Below, piece after piece: positions 63,413-64,000 of a stretch of DNA of 64,000 nt. This DNA is from Bacteroidaceae bacterium (GTDB lineage Bacteria > Bacteroidota > Bacteroidia > Bacteroidales > Bacteroidaceae), in the NCBI GenBank assembly GCA_017465905.1, contig JAFTVE010000009.1:44894-108893 (forward strand), written 5' to 3'. The notes under the pieces were generated by a model. That model did not search any database. It saw nothing but the letters and a program-made list of their open reading frames with translations, and had not been told where the DNA came from. Both the position numbers and the translations under genes were made by a program. Position 1 is the first letter of the stretch. Each line of letters opens with the position of its first letter.

Positions 63413-64000
63413 ATGAGAAACATACTCACTTCCTTCATCGCGCTGTTCTTCAGCACTGTCCTCCTGGCCCAGCAACCTACGCTACAGGAGCAGGCGCAGA
63501 CTATCCTCATGCAGGGCGCACACATTAACCACTTCAACCGTCTGTGTCCTCAGGAGAAAGTGTACCTGCATTTCGACAACACCGCCTACTTCCAGGGCGA
63601 GACCATCTGGTTCAGCGCCACCGTATTGAAAGCTACCGAGGGCACGGCGGCCGACAGTAAGGTTCTCTATGTGGAGCTGCTCTCGCCCACCGGCATCGTG
63701 CTGCGCCAGCAGAAGCTGCAGGTCATCGACGGCCGCTGCCACGGCTCGCTGCCCCTCGTGGACACTTCGGTGGAGGAGGCCAACGAGAAGCGCGGCGTGC
63801 TGGGCTACCCCAGCGGCTACTACGAGGTGAGAGCCTACACCCGTGCGATGCTCAACTTCGACCCGCACGGCTGCTTCTCACGCGTGTTCCCCGTATATAA
63901 GGCTCCCGAGAAGGAGGGCGACTACAGCAATCCCGAGCTGGAGGTCTACAACGCCAAGGGTATCGAACGCCCCGAGACGGAGAGGCCCGAAGCACTCAAC
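63413..64000 (+). CDS. MG2/TonB-plug-like cell-surface protein, N-terminal part
   Basis: The first 196 residues are inside the window and the frame is open at its end. Signal MRNILTSFIALFFSTVLLAQ, then EKVYLHFDNTAYFQGETIWF, the start of the macroglobulin MG2-like domain common to large Bacteroidales surface proteins that often also carry a TonB-plug domain. YYEVRAYTRAMLNF is a conserved MG2 strand. The function is unknown. Confidence 0.8.
   Translation, partial: MRNILTSFIALFFSTVLLAQQPTLQEQAQTILMQGAHINHFNRLCPQEKVYLHFDNTAYFQGETIWFSATVLKATEGTAADSKVLYVELLSPTGIVLRQQKLQVIDGRCHGSLPLVDTSVEEANEKRGVLGYPSGYYEVRAYTRAMLNFDPHGCFSRVFPVYKAPEKEGDYSNPELEVYNAKGIERPETERPEALN

Noticed and set aside
63181-63416. 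Small plus-strand frames before the MG2-like gene
   Set aside because: They run across promoter elements and a palindrome and have no coding features.

Overview
The window is chromosomal DNA from a member of the Bacteroidales (Bacteroidota), probably Bacteroidaceae or Prevotellaceae. Three things point there. Almost every transcription unit starts near a Bacteroidota-type -7 element (TAnnTTTG, or the variant TAnnTTCG) and strong Shine-Dalgarno sequences are scarce. Gene neighbourhoods such as DUF6089-uppS-bamA-skp-skp-skp-murI and pyrE-SRPBCC are typical of the order. There are many secreted proteins with lipoprotein signals or C-terminal sorting-like tails. No tRNA, rRNA, CRISPR array or complete insertion sequence was seen.

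Layout. 1-5.0 kb: end of recG, argS, a two-domain RNase H and an SDR oxidoreductase. 5.0-9.1 kb (minus): argR-argC-alkaline phosphatase-GH43-like protein, tightly spaced and probably one operon; the ArgC lacks its catalytic cysteine. 9.3-13.2 kb: rhaB-rhaA-rhaT, ended by a strong terminator, with no aldolase or AraC regulator. 13.4-19.4 kb: a membrane-anchored helix-turn-helix protein with a DUF4837-like lipoprotein, a 362-bp element with 39-bp perfect inverted ends, a small secreted protein, and a minus-strand operon of two tandem paralogues behind a lipoprotein. 19.6-26.3 kb: lplA and two large secreted (alpha/alpha)6-type glycosidase candidates separated by a 22-bp tandem array. 26.4-34.3 kb: two giant modular secreted proteins sharing a nearly identical module. 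34.6-36.9 kb: SRPBCC-pyrE and ribD.

37.0-45.2 kb: envelope operon (DUF6242-like lipoprotein, DUF6089-like barrel, uppS, bamA, three Skp/OmpH chaperones, murI), joining undecaprenyl and peptidoglycan precursor supply to outer-membrane protein assembly. 45.2-48.7 kb: PAP2 phosphatase, sdaA, metK. 48.7-50.9 kb: a thioredoxin-fold lipoprotein without CXXC, then about 1 kb of repeat-rich DNA with a decayed winged-helix fragment between inverted repeats. 50.9-55.4 kb: pnp, a GlsB-like acyltransferase, a Nudix hydrolase, YjbQ. 55.4-63.1 kb: alpha/beta hydrolase, a pectin-methylesterase-like beta-helix protein with altered active-site residues, and a giant zinc-protease-like protein. The window ends inside an MG2-type cell-surface protein.

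The most unusual content is regulatory and repetitive: a mobile-looking repeat that carries the promoters of both argS and pnp and keeps its hairpin by a compensatory base change; two 22-bp tandem arrays of the same family; a direct-repeat operator shared by two promoters 3 kb apart; and in-frame repeat insertions inside argS and rnhA. All assignments come from reading the sequence and from family knowledge; no database search was run.
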